From the NCBI GenBank assembly GCA_030323885.1, contig CM059197.1:29531178-29595177 (forward strand): 64,000 nt of DNA, given 5' to 3'. This DNA comes from Branchipolynoe longqiensis (lineage: Eukaryota > Annelida > Polychaeta > Phyllodocida > Polynoidae). Every line of letters starts with the position of its first letter. The stretch's first letter is position 1. A program made the position numbers and the translations under genes. Of this stretch, positions 63,349 to 64,000 are shown piece after piece. The notes under the pieces are model-generated. The model was not told where the DNA came from. It worked only from the letters and a program-made list of their open reading frames with translations, and did not search any database.

Positions 63349-63601
63349 ACTGGACGTGTTGGCGGAATCGGTAGACTGCACGCTTCCCGTGCGGAAGGTC
63401 CGGAGTTCGATTCCTGGTCGAGTCAAAGCAATGACTTACAAAATTGGTACTTGTCGCTTCCTAGCTTGGCACTTGGCATTAATAGGATAGGGTAAAGACT
63501 GGTTAGCTCAGCGTCAGGATAATATGACTGTGTGGGATATCGGGTCATGGTGCTGGTGGCCTGGTATCCCAGTGGGACAGCACTATGAATTCGCCATGAG
63601 T
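63349..63601 (+). mobile_element. SINE family A, 3'-truncated
   Basis: GGACGTGTTGGCGGAATCGG head, B box AGTTCGATTCC, body to GAATTCGCCATGAGTGCAG. The tail is missing. Confidence 0.83.
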
Positions 63602-64000
63602 GCAGTTTTGAATCAAAATGTCTAAGTTTAGATATATTTGAAGTGAAACCAATCCAAGACAATTGTTTTCACATTAAAATGGACTTCATACTCTTGTATG
63701 AATTGCAGCAGTGGCATCTTCTAATAAAAGGAGTTAATATTCGTTATATACAGAAATATATATCAAACACACCAGTGTATAAGTTTGCTATTTAAGATAA
63801 ACTGTATCTAAGTGAGTAGTTTATCGTTCATGAGCTAATATTTGCACTAAGCTGCACTGCAAAGGGGCATGTGATATGTCATGGCCCACCAGCAGGACAC
63901 CCAATGGAAGGTAACCATGCCAAAAGTAGCCAGATAGCACACCACACAGCTACGTACAAGCCTATGATATGTAAATAGGAGTAGGCTAGTCTAGTAGTAA
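63602..64000. other. unassigned intronic sequence to window end
   Basis: Some AT-rich blocks near 63620-63800 faintly resemble the MITE family A interior. No exon is recognised. Confidence 0.35.

Overview
This is a window of a metazoan nuclear genome, not prokaryotic DNA. GT-AG introns, tRNA-derived SINEs, short inverted-repeat (MITE-type) transposons, minisatellites and long poly-G/poly-C tracts make up most of it. The SINEs combine a pol III promoter head with a 3' tail of a style common in marine invertebrates (molluscs, echinoderms, amphioxus, hemichordates). The phylum cannot be fixed from the sequence alone.

Layout. From 1 to about 33.5 kb I see no convincing exon. The stretch holds SINEs of two families, several MITE families, C-rich and G-rich minisatellites, and at 6030-6520 a miniature LTR retrotransposon whose LTRs contain a tRNA-like pol III promoter. 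From 33.5 to 63.3 kb, eight + strand exons splice in consistent phase into 835 codons open at both ends: 33524-33800, 40985-41159, 51775-51964, 54548-54652, 55831-56430, 57027-57149, 57742-58540 and 63023-63260. The gene therefore starts upstream of 33.5 kb, possibly outside the window, and continues past 63.3 kb.

The encoded protein is a membrane glycoprotein that I cannot assign to a named family. It has an extracellular part of about 580 residues with a Cys-rich stretch in exons 3-4 and several N-glycosylation sequons, then a hydrophobic segment, a short basic loop, a second hydrophobic segment, and a second extracellular region with further sequons.

The introns carry tandem arrays that often begin within a few to about 130 bases of the 5' splice site. 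Intron 2 contains 16 copies of TGCATG, the RBFOX-type splicing motif, in 1.2 kb. Several nested insertions expose their own empty sites: a TTAA-specific MITE inside a 106-bp tandem array, the miniature LTR element inside a MITE, and three 'tail-only' SINE insertions of 50-56 bp with 11-12 bp target duplications.

Most long reading frames in the window are artefacts of minisatellites whose period is divisible by three (for example 3.8-5.2, 30.7-31.7, 35.0-36.4, 36.5-37.8 and 49.3-50.0 kb). They are not reported as genes.
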